Under the pieces are notes generated by a model, which worked only from the letters and a program-made list of their open reading frames with translations, did no database searches and was not told the origin of the DNA. From NCBI GenBank assembly GCA_026415315.1, contig JAOAHI010000001.1, positions 1-64,000 of the forward strand: DNA of 64,000 nt. The letters are read 5' to 3'. This document shows positions 28,026 through 37,064 of the stretch, piece after piece. A program made the position numbers and the translations under genes. The DNA is from Methylohalobius sp. Its GTDB lineage: Bacteria > Pseudomonadota > Gammaproteobacteria > Methylococcales > Methylothermaceae. Each line of letters opens with the position of its first letter. The stretch's first letter is position 1.

Positions 28026-29071
28026 AACTGTTTCCCAAACGCTACCATCCACCAGGCACTCCTCCCGGTACCTTGGTCTCGGTGCCTTTCGAACGTCCGA
28101 TCACGTGCCAGTGGATTGAGTGCGAGCAAGGAGAACTCAATCTCCACGATGGTTTAGAAGTGGATAAGATATACGCTCGGATCGAGGCAGGAGCTATAAC
28201 TTGGGTTCGGGTTCAAGGTCGGCCTTCAGCCGAGTGGATGAGGCGCTATGGACCATGCCTTAAACTCCATCAATTAGCCCAAGAAGATATTTTAAACGGC
28301 GGCCAGCGCCCTAAGCTAGAGCCTTACGACGGCCAGCTGTTTTTAGTCCTGAACGTTCCGCGGGAGGAGGATGGCTGGATTAGGCACCAACAGCTTTATC
28401 TGTTTCGCCATCAAAGCTTATTGGTGAGCTTCTTCGAAGGTGATGCAGATCCATTTGCATCTCTAATCGAGCGTCTTAAAGAGAGCCGCGCCAGACTCAA
28501 GCGGCTTGGCCTGGATTACTTGCTCTATGCGCTTGTGGATACGGCGATCGACCATTCGTTTCCAGTTTTGGAGTCGCTGGGAGAGAAAATCGAACGCCTA
28601 GAGGAGTTCTTGGTGGAGCACCCTGAGCGGCAGGTGCTGGAGCAAATCTATGCGTTAAAGCGCGAGCTTATTTTGTTACACCGTGCCCTGTGGTCGCACC
28701 GGGAAGTGCTGGGAAAGCTGCTTCGCAATGAGGGAGACTGGTTTGACGAGGGAATTTTGGTCTATCTCCGCGACTGCTATGACCACGCTTTTCAGATTTT
28801 GGGGCTTTTGCGTTCCTATCGCGAGATGACCGCTGGGCTGTTGGAAATCTATCTATCCGGCGCTCAGGTGCGGCTGAACGAAGCGATGCGGGTGTTGACC
28901 GTGATCGCCACGATCTTCATGCCGATCACTTTTGTAGTTGGGGTGTACGGCATGAACTTCCGCTACATGCCGGAGCTCGAGTGGCGCTATGGCTATCCGG
29001 CGGCACTAGTTTTGTGCGCCCTGATCGTATTAGTGATGATGGCCTGGTTCCGCCGCCGCGGGTGGTTTTGA
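28022..29071 (+). CDS. CorA-family divalent cation (Mg2+/Co2+/Zn2+) transporter
   Basis: The protein has 349 residues. A large cytoplasmic funnel domain (about 1-285) precedes two C-terminal membrane helices, with the signature VGVYGMNF near residue 309 at the end of the first helix and a basic ending (FRRRGWF). It could be CorA or the related ZntB; the sequence does not decide. It is translationally coupled to the CaCA exchanger. Its TGA abuts the stop of the convergent RimK-like gene with no gap. Confidence 0.9.
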   Translation: MKLFPKRYHPPGTPPGTLVSVPFERPITCQWIECEQGELNLHDGLEVDKIYARIEAGAITWVRVQGRPSAEWMRRYGPCLKLHQLAQEDILNGGQRPKLEPYDGQLFLVLNVPREEDGWIRHQQLYLFRHQSLLVSFFEGDADPFASLIERLKESRARLKRLGLDYLLYALVDTAIDHSFPVLESLGEKIERLEEFLVEHPERQVLEQIYALKRELILLHRALWSHREVLGKLLRNEGDWFDEGILVYLRDCYDHAFQILGLLRSYREMTAGLLEIYLSGAQVRLNEAMRVLTVIATIFMPITFVVGVYGMNFRYMPELEWRYGYPAALVLCALIVLVMMAWFRRRGWF

Positions 29072-30553
29072 TCAGGTAAGGTTGCCATCGCGGCGCTCCT
29101 CGATGCGGCGGATAAAGTCGGCGATGATCCGCCGGTAGATCTCGTCCCCCAACACCTTGTCTTCAATGCCAGCGTCAATGTTGGGGTTGTCGTTGATCTC
29201 GATAACGTAAATCCCGTTTTCGGTCTGCTTGAGGTCCACTCCGTACAATCCGTCGCCGATCTTATGCGCCAGTTTAAGGGCGATCTCGACTACGGCTTTG
29301 GGTGCTTGCTCTACTGCCAGGGTCTCGAATCCCCCTTCCACAATCCGGCCAGAGCGCTCGTATTTGACGACTTGCCAGTGCTGGCGCGACATATAATAGC
29401 GGCAGGCGTACAGGGGGTGGTGGTTAAGGATGCCGATGCGCCAATCGTAAGGGGTGTAAACGAATTCCTGAGCCAAAATCAAATCGGATTCTTTGAACAG
29501 TTCGCTGAGCAACTGCCGAAACTGGTACGGGGTGTCGGCTTTGAGCACACCGCGCGAAAACGAGCCATCCGGAATCTTGAGCACGACTGGGTATCCTAAA
29601 GGGCTGGCTAAAGTCTTCGGATCCCCTCTCTGCAAGATCACCGTTTTGGGATGAGGCAAGCGCTCCTTAGCCAAAAGTTCAGCCAAAAACACTTTGTTGG
29701 TGCAGCGGATGATGGAGTTGGGATCGTCGATCACCGCCATTCCTTCAAGGAAGGCTTTGTGGGAGAAGCGATAAGTGTAATGATTGATGGCGGTGGTTGC
29801 GCGGATGAATAAGGCGTCAAATTCCGACAGGCGCCCGTAGTCTTTCTTCTCGATCAACTCGACTTCGACGCCCAGTTTTTTGCCGGCTTGGACGAACTTA
29901 CGCAAGGCGCTGGGATTGGAAGGGGCTTTCGGCTCGCTTGGATCGTGTAAGATCGCTAGATCGTAGCGAGCTGCCCGCTTAAGTTTAGGCAGCCGCCATG
30001 GCTTGCTTAGGTAAGAGGTTAAGGCACGGGAGAAGTCCTCATGTTGCGGAGGGGTGAGTTGGTGCAGATGCAAAGGATGGATGGCCGCAATCTCCCAGCG
30101 GTGCTGACGTCGGAACGTAACCTTTAAGATCGGACAGGGGAATAGATCGAAAATCTGCCGTGCCAGATTTTGCAATTCCGGGTTATCGGCTTGGCCAAAA
30201 TAAATTGCCAACTCCAACTCTTCAGGGGAGTCAGGAGGCTGGCGCTTGTGCAGGGTTTTCTGCACGGTTTGGTCTAGGTCCTCTACGTCTAGATTGTAAA
30301 GGGACTTGCGGCTTAAGGCGGTGAGCGTGTTGACCGAGGGCAGTGCCTTGTGGTGGCGAGCGCCGGCGAGAAGGGAGCAGTAATAACCGGTGCTCAGATA
30401 GCGATAGCTGCGGCACAAGTTGATCAGGTGGATCCCTCGGTATTCCAGGCGGGACGCTTGACCTAGGTATTCCCGCGCGGTTAAGGTTTGCACCTGAGGA
30501 AAAGAAGGCAGCCAATCTTCTTGCTTCTCGATCAGGACGATGTGCGATGACAT
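29072..30553 (-). CDS. RimK-like ATP-grasp ligase with N-terminal RLAN-type domain
   Basis: This 493-residue cytoplasmic protein has an N-terminal domain found ahead of RimK-like ligases (about 1-200, with GIHLINLCRSYRYLSTGYY) and a C-terminal ATP-grasp domain (about 205-480). ATP-grasp signs are FIRATTAINHYTY, PVVLKIPDGSFSRGVLKA, LAQEFVYTPYDWRIGIL and the metal-binding EINDNPNIDAGIED. Such ligases join amino acids or peptides by amide bonds, but the substrate here is unknown. It is last in an operon after a lipoprotein and a GNAT-peptidase gene (7-base gap). This pairing is known in proteobacteria and has been linked to peptide or amide metabolite synthesis. Confidence 0.85.
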   Translation of the reverse strand: MSSHIVLIEKQEDWLPSFPQVQTLTAREYLGQASRLEYRGIHLINLCRSYRYLSTGYYCSLLAGARHHKALPSVNTLTALSRKSLYNLDVEDLDQTVQKTLHKRQPPDSPEELELAIYFGQADNPELQNLARQIFDLFPCPILKVTFRRQHRWEIAAIHPLHLHQLTPPQHEDFSRALTSYLSKPWRLPKLKRAARYDLAILHDPSEPKAPSNPSALRKFVQAGKKLGVEVELIEKKDYGRLSEFDALFIRATTAINHYTYRFSHKAFLEGMAVIDDPNSIIRCTNKVFLAELLAKERLPHPKTVILQRGDPKTLASPLGYPVVLKIPDGSFSRGVLKADTPYQFRQLLSELFKESDLILAQEFVYTPYDWRIGILNHHPLYACRYYMSRQHWQVVKYERSGRIVEGGFETLAVEQAPKAVVEIALKLAHKIGDGLYGVDLKQTENGIYVIEINDNPNIDAGIEDKVLGDEIYRRIIADFIRRIEERRDGNLT

Positions 30554-30560
30554 GCGAAGA

Positions 30561-31730
30561 TCAGGTAAGGGCCAAAGGGGCGATCGCGCCTATGGGATTA
30601 GACAGGATGAGAACGGCTTTCTGACCGGTTTTGCCGTAACGCGCCATGCGCTCGAAATCCTGTTTTAAAATCGGCAAGTTGGTGCAATCAGTTTGGGTTT
30701 TGCCCGCCTCTTCATCCACGTAAGGATCGTGTAGGTAAACAAAAGAGGAGTCGTGGCCAGTCATGACCACCCAATGCGGAAATTTCTCTCCGTAGATTCG
30801 ATAGGAGCTGATTAAGACCACCGGGATGCCGCCGCGATCGAACTTCTCGCTTAGCTCTTCTACCCCGAGTGCTCGGTATTCCAAATGAATAGGCAGAAAT
30901 TGCAATTCTTCCAAAAGATCTTCCTGCACCAGACGCATGACCTCGCGCTTTTCCGGGTCGCGTACCGAAGTGATGAACAAGGCGCCTGGATCGTTGACGT
31001 ATACCTCCACGTTGAACCCCCGCCGCCAAGCCGACAGAGCCAGCCCGTAAGGGCCACAGCCGCCGTGTCCGGAGGTCATAAACACGGTAGTCGATTCGCG
31101 CCAGATCCGAAGCTCCAGCTTACGGTCTAAGGCAAGAGAGGGGTCTAGGGTTTTCATGGCCATCATCAAGGCAGCCGGCCCACAGGTAAAATCCAAAGTT
31201 TGCTGGTAGTAGGGGACGCGCACCAGCGATGGCTTAAGGTGCGGAGCTAAGAATTTTTCCATCCGCAGGGCATCCATGTGATCTTCGTAATAATCCGGGA
31301 TCGTCTCCTGCGGTTTGTAGCCGTGTTGCTGATAAAGGCGGATAGCGCTCGCGTTGTCCTGACGCACCTCCAAGCGCAAAGTGACACAGTTGTGGGCTAG
31401 CGCCAGCCGTTCAGCGGCCTCGATCAAGCGGGAGCCTGCCCCTAGACTGCGGCAGGCCGGATCGACTGCGAGCGAATATAGGCGTGCCAGAAAAGTGCCG
31501 CGGTGGAACAGGACCATGGCGTAGCCTATGATTTTTCCTTCTACCTCGGCGACTAAGGTGGCGGCGTTAGCACGGGTGAGCAGGTAACGGAAGGTACGGC
31601 GCGAAAAGCGGTCGGTGGCAAACGAGAGGTTTTCAATTTGTAATAATCGATCCAGGTCCTCCATCCGGGCGGGGCGAACGGTGATCGCCTGGTTGGGTGG
31701 AGAAAGCTTAAGCACAGAAGCCTTGACCAT
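30561..31730 (-). CDS. GNAT N-acetyltransferase fused to a C39-like papain-fold peptidase
   Basis: The protein has 389 residues. Residues 15-165 form a GNAT domain (VDPACRSLGAGSRLIEAAERLA acyl-CoA loop region; ASAIRLYQQHGYKP). Residues 175-389 form a C39-like cysteine peptidase domain with the nucleophile in LDFTCGPAALMMA, the His in PHWVVMTGHD and the Asp in YLHDPYVD. No signal peptide or ABC transporter is present, so it is not a classical bacteriocin exporter peptidase. It sits 7 bases ahead of the RimK-like ligase and 6 bases after the small lipoprotein gene. Together with the ligase it may acylate, trim and join a peptide, which is an inference. Confidence 0.82.
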   Translation of the reverse strand: MVKASVLKLSPPNQAITVRPARMEDLDRLLQIENLSFATDRFSRRTFRYLLTRANAATLVAEVEGKIIGYAMVLFHRGTFLARLYSLAVDPACRSLGAGSRLIEAAERLALAHNCVTLRLEVRQDNASAIRLYQQHGYKPQETIPDYYEDHMDALRMEKFLAPHLKPSLVRVPYYQQTLDFTCGPAALMMAMKTLDPSLALDRKLELRIWRESTTVFMTSGHGGCGPYGLALSAWRRGFNVEVYVNDPGALFITSVRDPEKREVMRLVQEDLLEELQFLPIHLEYRALGVEELSEKFDRGGIPVVLISSYRIYGEKFPHWVVMTGHDSSFVYLHDPYVDEEAGKTQTDCTNLPILKQDFERMARYGKTGQKAVLILSNPIGAIAPLALT

Positions 31731-31736
31731 AGCAGG

Positions 31737-32075
31737 TTATTTCTCTGACTCCTCTAAAGGAAAAGTAGCGACTCCAGTGCCAGTGCGAGTTTGATACTCC
31801 CGTTCAGCTTGTTCTATCAGCTGTCGTCCTTGCTCGATCATGGCTTGTCCTTGCGCACGTTGCTTTTGGCCTTGCTCGATGAGCCGGTCGCCGGATTGGA
31901 TGGCTGCTTCGCCTTGCCTGACCAGGGCTTGACCCCGGGACCACTTTTCCCCTATGGCCGACAGCGCCTTGCGCTCGAGTTCAAGCTGATCGACAAAAGT
32001 ACGAGGGGATTGGGCGGCAGGCGCACAACCTGTAAGAAACAGGACGGTCAGGCTCAAGGCAAGGGCTGGCTGCAT
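31737..32075 (-). CDS. Small lipoprotein with glycine-headed heptad repeats
   Basis: The 112-residue protein starts at ATG 32075 with a GAGG ribosome binding site. The lipobox FLTGC (Cys 17) marks it as a lipoprotein. Residues 48-89 are six successive seven-residue units that each begin with Gly (GQALVRQ, GEAAIQS, GDRLIEQ, GQKQRAQ, GQAMIEQ, GRQLIEQ), followed by a diverged seventh (AEREYQT). This is probably a long amphipathic helix. I do not recognise its family. It opens the operon with the GNAT/C39 and RimK-like genes. Confidence 0.72.
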   Translation of the reverse strand: MQPALALSLTVLFLTGCAPAAQSPRTFVDQLELERKALSAIGEKWSRGQALVRQGEAAIQSGDRLIEQGQKQRAQGQAMIEQGRQLIEQAEREYQTRTGTGVATFPLEESEK

Positions 32076-32170
32076 GAGGACCTCGTTCGGAATACGTAAT
32101 CGTTTAGATGGAAAGATACTCGATTGAATACTTTGGCTCAATGTGTTGCTAGCATATCCTGTGACGGAAA

Positions 32171-33616
32171 TTGCTCATAGCGAGTTCTGGAGTGAAACCA
32201 GCTGTAACCATTTTATCCCAGCCAGTTCGGTGGCAGGTTTTAATCGGCTTGCTCGTACGGGGAGGATGGCTGCTTACTGCCTTGACGGCTGTGCCGGCGT
32301 TGTTTGCCCTAGCCGGTGGGTTTTGGTCCACAGCCCTTAGGTATTTTGAAGTTATCTTCGTGTTGGGAGCGGTGTGCTGGCCGTTGACTCGCTTTGCTCT
32401 TCCCACCGATATACGAAGCAACGAAGGAATGGTCGTGACGGCTTTGGCTTTCCTTCTGTCTCCGCTGGTTATGGCTTACCCTTTGAGCGGAACCGGCATC
32501 GGGTATACCGCGGCCTTATTTGAGGCAGTGTCGGCGGTCACTACCTGTGGTTTGACGGTTTTACCGACGGTGGCGGATAAACCGGCGGAGTTTCTGTTCG
32601 CTCGTGCCTGGATGCAGTGGTACGGAGGTTTAGGATTCGTCGCTCTATTGCCCCTATGGCTAGAGCCTGGCCCACTGCCTAGGCAGCTTCTGGGATTGGA
32701 GAACGAGATGGCACCTCTTACCTCGGCTTGGATTTATACCAGAGGGATGGTCGTGGTCTATCTCTTTTTGACGGCGAGTGGTTTCCTCTTGCTGTGGTTG
32801 CTGAGCGGCGATCCTTTTGCTGCCCTGGTTCACGTTTTGGCGGCGGTTTCTACCGGTGGTTTTTCCTCCTTCGACCAAGGGCCTGCCGAGTTAGGCAAGC
32901 CTTTTGCCATGGGCGTTATCGGGGTCAGTGTGCTAGGGGCATTTCCACTTTCGGCTTACCTAGGGGGTGTGCTTTGGCGCGACCTCCAGGTTCGGGCTTT
33001 GCTTATCGGTGGGTTGGTAGGGGGATTATCGATCGGTGCTAGCTTGATCTGGCTGCAGGGACAGCGCTTGGATCACGCGTTGTTTTACGGGCTCTTGACG
33101 GCCTTTTCCGCTCAGACTACGGCCGGTTTTTCCACTTTGAGGGTGGATTCTTTGCCGCCTGTAGCGATCGGATTGCTGCTGGGGCTCATGCTGAGCGGCG
33201 GTGGTCTGGGGTCGACCGCAGGCGGGATCAAGGTGTTTAGGCTGTTAGTTTTGGTTTCCGCTTTGAGGTTGCAGTTTCGGCGCTTGGCGCTGCCTCCCCA
33301 CGCCTGGGTCCAGTTACGCTTAGGTAAGTTGGCTTTAGAAGAAGCGTTGATTGCTCGTGCTCTGCTGGTGTGTTTTTTATACGGGTTGACGGCGTTTTGC
33401 TCGTGGCTATCGTTTCTCGCGTTGGGGTACGATCCGCTGCTTTCCCTGTTTGAAGTCGTCTCAGCCCTGGGAACGGTTGGCCTTTCTGCTGGCATCTGCC
33501 GCGCCGATCTGCCTGGCTTTTTGCAGTTTGTTTTAGGGCTGGATATGTGGCTAGGACGAGTGGAGATTTTAGCCGGCTTAGTGTTGTTTCATCCTGCTAC
33601 TTGGAGGTCTCGATGA
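32171..33616 (+). CDS. trkH: TrkH-type potassium uptake channel subunit
   Basis: This inner-membrane potassium channel protein has 481 residues and a large number of helices. All four selectivity-filter P-loops are visible: VTTCGLTVLP, AVSTGGFSSF, AQTTAGFSTL and ALGTVGLSAG, each with the central Gly. LSGGGLGSTAGGIKV precedes the third membrane-pair core, as in TrkH/KtrB. The start is uncertain: TTG 32171 or GTG 32192 (MKPAVTILSQ) are both possible. Its end overlaps the TrkA-like gene (ATGA), which gives the gating partner. Confidence 0.9.
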   Translation: MLIASSGVKPAVTILSQPVRWQVLIGLLVRGGWLLTALTAVPALFALAGGFWSTALRYFEVIFVLGAVCWPLTRFALPTDIRSNEGMVVTALAFLLSPLVMAYPLSGTGIGYTAALFEAVSAVTTCGLTVLPTVADKPAEFLFARAWMQWYGGLGFVALLPLWLEPGPLPRQLLGLENEMAPLTSAWIYTRGMVVVYLFLTASGFLLLWLLSGDPFAALVHVLAAVSTGGFSSFDQGPAELGKPFAMGVIGVSVLGAFPLSAYLGGVLWRDLQVRALLIGGLVGGLSIGASLIWLQGQRLDHALFYGLLTAFSAQTTAGFSTLRVDSLPPVAIGLLLGLMLSGGGLGSTAGGIKVFRLLVLVSALRLQFRRLALPPHAWVQLRLGKLALEEALIARALLVCFLYGLTAFCSWLSFLALGYDPLLSLFEVVSALGTVGLSAGICRADLPGFLQFVLGLDMWLGRVEILAGLVLFHPATWRSR

Positions 33617-34281
33617 GGGTGGTGTTCGTGGGTGCCAGCGCGACCAATGTGGCTTGCGCGAGGCTGCTGATCAAGCGCCGGCATGAGGTGATCATCATCG
33701 AACGCGATCCAAGGCGCATCCAGGAGCTCAGTCAGGAATTAGACTGTGGATTCATTTTGGGCGATGGTACCTACCCCCATATTTTGGAAGAGGCCTCTCC
33801 TGCCTCGGCAGACGCGCTAATCTGCACAACCGGTGTCGACCAGAACAACATCCTCGCTAGCCTGGTGGGTAAGACTTTAAAAATCCGGCGGGTGTTCACC
33901 ACTTTGGAAGATCCAGAATTCGAGAAGGTAGCCCTGGCGTTGGGGCTGACCGAAATCCTAGTCCCGGTGCGCACCATAGGCCGCTATTTGGCTGACGCGG
34001 TTGAGGGTCGCGACATCCTCCAGTTGGCCACTTTGCTCAAAGGCGACGCCTACTTATTCTCACTGGCTATTCCTGCCGCGTGGGCAGGGCCGGTTCACCG
34101 CCTCTCTTTGCCCGAGCAAGCCCGGCCAGTCTGGCTGTACCGGAGCGATAAGCTTTTGTTCGCCGATCCAGAGCTGGAACTGCAGGAGGGCGACGAGTTG
34201 GTAATCCTGGCGCAAGACAGCCAAGTGGCCGACAAAATTCGGCGAAGTATGGTATCAGTGGAGCTCATCCCTAAAGCCTAA
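33613..34281 (+). CDS. TrkA-type RCK potassium-channel regulator
   Basis: The protein has 222 residues from the ATG at 33613, which follows GGAGG and overlaps the trkH stop. An N-terminal RCK Rossmann fold (residues 1-125: MRVVFVGASATN, EVIIIERDPRRI, LGDGTYPHILEEA, ICTTGVDQNN) is followed by an RCK-C domain (about 135-218; LQEGDELVILA). It has one RCK unit, like KtrA, and not two as in E. coli TrkA. The glycine loop reads GASATN and not the usual GxGxxG, so nucleotide binding may differ. It should gate the TrkH partner. Confidence 0.88.
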   Translation: MRVVFVGASATNVACARLLIKRRHEVIIIERDPRRIQELSQELDCGFILGDGTYPHILEEASPASADALICTTGVDQNNILASLVGKTLKIRRVFTTLEDPEFEKVALALGLTEILVPVRTIGRYLADAVEGRDILQLATLLKGDAYLFSLAIPAAWAGPVHRLSLPEQARPVWLYRSDKLLFADPELELQEGDELVILAQDSQVADKIRRSMVSVELIPKA

Positions 34282-35037
34282 AGCCTGAATCAGGATTAGG
34301 AAGGCAGAAAGCAGGGCTACGCCTAGCCCAACTTGCAAAAACAAGCCGATTCCTGTTTGCTGCCGACGCACTCGGCCAAGCACGTCCACTGCTGCTACAT
34401 ATAGGAAAGTGCCACCGGAAAAAAGCAGCCACAGCCCGACCCAGAGGTGAGACAGGCGCTGAAGGAGCAGGAAGGTGATAAGTAAACCCAAGGGAGTGGC
34501 CAAACTGAACACGACCAAGGCCCGGAGCGGATGAGAGCTCTTTTCCTCAGGACGCCACAAAAAGACCCCTAGGCTGAAAGCCACTGGAATTCTGTGGGCC
34601 AGAACCGCTGCTAAGATTGGCAAAGTAAGGATCAGGGAACCTGCGGCCAGACTGGCCCCTAAAGCCAGCCCGTCGGTGAGTTCGTGGATGCCAAGGCCTA
34701 GCGCTAGAGGATAAAGGGAATGCTGTTCTTCAGTCGGTTCATGACCCATTCCGCCGCTTTCCAGACCCAGCATGAACAAAAACCCTCCAAGCACGGCCAA
34801 GCCAGAAATCAATCCTATAGGAAGCACAAGGGGAGGATAAGAGGCGTCGAACACGATGGCAAATCCCTCTGGGAGCACTAGCCCTAAGGCCGAAGCAAGC
34901 AAAATCCCAGCAGCGACTCCTGACACAAAACGGGACAATCTTTTCCCTGGTGACAAACAGCGAGGTAAAAGACCTGCCAGTAAAGCACCTAAAAAAGTGA
35001 TCGAAGCGATGGCAAAAGCAGCAGTCCATCCTGGCAT
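34255..35037 (-). CDS. ZIP-family metal transporter
   Basis: This inner-membrane protein has 260 residues and about eight helices. Helix 4 contains GIHELTDGLALGASLA (the ZIP HxxxDG pattern) and helix 5 LAHRIPVAFSLGVFL (HxxP), the metal-transport site; the usual HEIPE is changed to HRIPV. A short loop GGMGHEPTEEQHS with His and Glu may bind metal on one face. The substrate could be zinc, iron or manganese. Its last 27 bases overlap the convergent trkA-like gene. Confidence 0.85.
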   Translation of the reverse strand: MPGWTAAFAIASITFLGALLAGLLPRCLSPGKRLSRFVSGVAAGILLASALGLVLPEGFAIVFDASYPPLVLPIGLISGLAVLGGFLFMLGLESGGMGHEPTEEQHSLYPLALGLGIHELTDGLALGASLAAGSLILTLPILAAVLAHRIPVAFSLGVFLWRPEEKSSHPLRALVVFSLATPLGLLITFLLLQRLSHLWVGLWLLFSGGTFLYVAAVDVLGRVRRQQTGIGLFLQVGLGVALLSAFLILIQALGFRDELH

Positions 35038-35166
35038 GTTTGAGTTTCCTCAAGGTGATAAATAACGGCGGCGAGTATACCATCCTTATGGTCTTCTGCG
35101 AGAAACGACGGCGAAGAAGTGGTATGCTAAAAAGCTTTAAATTAAAGCTGTTGCCGGAAAGTTAGA

Positions 35167-36153
35167 GTGAGCGAGTCGGATACATCGCCTTTTAAATACT
35201 GCACCGTACCTAAACCGCCTGCGCCGGAGCGGCGCGAACCCTTGCCATGGCAGCTCCCTCGGCCTCTAGAAGAAGACCCAGATGCTTGGCGTCGGGTACA
35301 GCAGATTCGAGCCAGTGCCAGCTTTTTACCAGTTGTGCGGGATCCCGATTTCTTAGGCCGTTATGAAACCCGGCCGGTGCGCCTTCAGCTCGACTATCTC
35401 AAACCGGAGTTGGAGTTGCAACGCGCAGGAGTCAAAAACACCGTTGTCGTTTTTGGTAGCACTCGTATCTCTGAGCCAAAAGTAGCAAGAAATAAATTGC
35501 AGGCTCTTAAGGCAGCGCTCGAGAAGTGCCCGGACGACGGGGAACTCAAACGACGCGTTCAGGTGGCCGAACGAATCGCTGCCAAAGCTAAATATTACGA
35601 AGTCGCTCGAGAGTTCGGGCGACTGGTTGGCAACTCCGGCCAAGGGCCTTTAGATTGTCGATTGGTAATCATGACCGGAGGCGGGCCGGGTATTATGGAA
35701 GCGGCCAATCGTGGGGCATTCGACGTAGGGGCCAAAAGCGTCGGCCTCAATATTACTCTGCCTCACGAGCAATTCCCTAATCCCTACATCGCACCAGAAC
35801 TGTGTTTTCAATTTCATTATTTTGCCATGCGCAAGCTGCATTTCCTGCTGCGCGCTCGAGCTCTGGTAGCGTTTCCCGGCGGATTTGGCACGATGGATGA
35901 GTTGTTTGAGACCTTAACTTTGATTCAAACCCGTAAGATCCAGCCGGTGCCAGTGGTCCTGGTAGGCAGGGAATACTGGCAGCGAGTGATCGATTTTGAG
36001 TTTCTGGTCGAGGAAGGTGCCATTGATCCAGAAGATTTGGAGCTTTTTTGGTATGCCGAGACAGCCGAGGAAATCTGGAACGGCATCGTATGGTGGTACC
36101 AAAGCAAAGGGGAGGATTTGATCGAGGGGGAGCCGTGCCGGTCGCTACTTTAA
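35167..36153 (+). CDS. LOG-family protein (nucleotide 5'-monophosphate phosphoribohydrolase-like)
   Basis: The protein has 328 residues with a GTG start. It shows both LOG-family motifs: MTGGGPGIMEAANRGA (near residue 170) and FPGGFGTMDELFETLTLIQ (near 237). Such proteins are often labelled lysine decarboxylase, which is wrong; LOG enzymes cleave ribose-5-phosphate from nucleoside monophosphates. This is a longer version than typical LOG (about 180-200 residues), with an extra N-terminal 110 residues and a charged insertion (KVARNKLQALKAALEKC). The pfkB gene starts inside its 3' end, so the two are translationally linked. Confidence 0.85.
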   Translation: MSESDTSPFKYCTVPKPPAPERREPLPWQLPRPLEEDPDAWRRVQQIRASASFLPVVRDPDFLGRYETRPVRLQLDYLKPELELQRAGVKNTVVVFGSTRISEPKVARNKLQALKAALEKCPDDGELKRRVQVAERIAAKAKYYEVAREFGRLVGNSGQGPLDCRLVIMTGGGPGIMEAANRGAFDVGAKSVGLNITLPHEQFPNPYIAPELCFQFHYFAMRKLHFLLRARALVAFPGGFGTMDELFETLTLIQTRKIQPVPVVLVGREYWQRVIDFEFLVEEGAIDPEDLELFWYAETAEEIWNGIVWWYQSKGEDLIEGEPCRSLL

Positions 36154-37064
36154 CTTTGAATCCGGCAGTAGACGTGACCTACGAAATAGGCTGTCTGATC
36201 CGCAACCAGAAGGTTCGCGCCCGAGCGACCCGCTTTGATCCCGGTGGCAACGGCGTCAACGTCGGGCGGGCACTTAAACGGTTAGGGATAGTCGCGAGCA
36301 ATTTCTGCGTATTGGCAGGAGAGACGGGCCTGCTTTTGGAGCGTCTTTTGGAACGGCATCTGGACAATCCGGTATACGTGTGGGTGGAGGGGGAGACGCG
36401 CATCAACGCTACCATCTTGGAACAAGAGACCGGCGTCCAATACGAAGTTGTCGGCCAAGGACCATGTGTGTCGCAGGCGCAGTTAGAGTCATTGCAGGAG
36501 CGCTTCGTCGGCCAAGTTAAGAACAGCTATGGGGTGGTGACCGGCTCGGTTCCGCCCGGCGTGGCCAATGACGCCTATGCCGTTTTCGTTCGTCGGATCC
36601 ATTCTCAGGGTGGGCGCGCCGTGCTAGACGCCCACGGTGAGTTGCTCAAGAAAGGGATAGAGGCTGGACCGTTTCTGGTCAAGCCGAATCGCTACGAACT
36701 GGAACAGTTGATCGGCAAGGCTTTGCCCGATTTGCCTTCCGTGCTGGCCGAAGCGCGGGCAATTTTGGCTTATGGGGTGACCTATGTGTGCGTTTCGCTC
36801 GGAGAAGAAGGGGCGCTGCTGGTCGGGCAGGAGGTGAGCTTCATGGCTACTGCGCCAAAAGTGGCGGTGCGTTCCAGCGTCGGGGCAGGCGATTCGCTGG
36901 TAGCCGGACTGGTAGCCGGTTTTGTTCAGGGTCTGGCCTTGCCGGAGATCTTGCGTATGGCAGTAGCAGCGAGCGCCGGAACGGTCAGTCAGCCGGGGAC
37001 GGAGCTATTTTTAGCCGAGCAATTGCCTACGCTGTTGGAGCAGGTTCAGGTTCGAGAGCTGTAA
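36135..37064 (+). CDS. pfkB: PfkB-family phosphofructokinase (6-phosphofructokinase II type)
   Basis: This sugar kinase of the ribokinase fold has 309 residues, the same as E. coli PfkB. It starts at GTG 36135 after GAGGGGG (VATLTLNPAVDVTYE). The substrate motif PGGNGVNVGRALKRLG near residue 35 and the catalytic SSVGAGDSLVAGLVAG (Asp near 253) are intact. It could be 6-phosphofructokinase or 1-phosphofructokinase/tagatose-6-phosphate kinase; no fru or lac genes lie near, so glycolytic Pfk-2 is favoured. It overlaps the LOG gene by 19 bases and the convergent MFS gene by 19. Confidence 0.88.
   Translation: MPVATLTLNPAVDVTYEIGCLIRNQKVRARATRFDPGGNGVNVGRALKRLGIVASNFCVLAGETGLLLERLLERHLDNPVYVWVEGETRINATILEQETGVQYEVVGQGPCVSQAQLESLQERFVGQVKNSYGVVTGSVPPGVANDAYAVFVRRIHSQGGRAVLDAHGELLKKGIEAGPFLVKPNRYELEQLIGKALPDLPSVLAEARAILAYGVTYVCVSLGEEGALLVGQEVSFMATAPKVAVRSSVGAGDSLVAGLVAGFVQGLALPEILRMAVAASAGTVSQPGTELFLAEQLPTLLEQVQVREL

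Noticed and set aside
35167-36153. Lysine decarboxylase function for the LOG gene
   Set aside because: The motifs GGGxGxME and PGGxGTxxE define LOG phosphoribohydrolases; there is no PLP lysine site.
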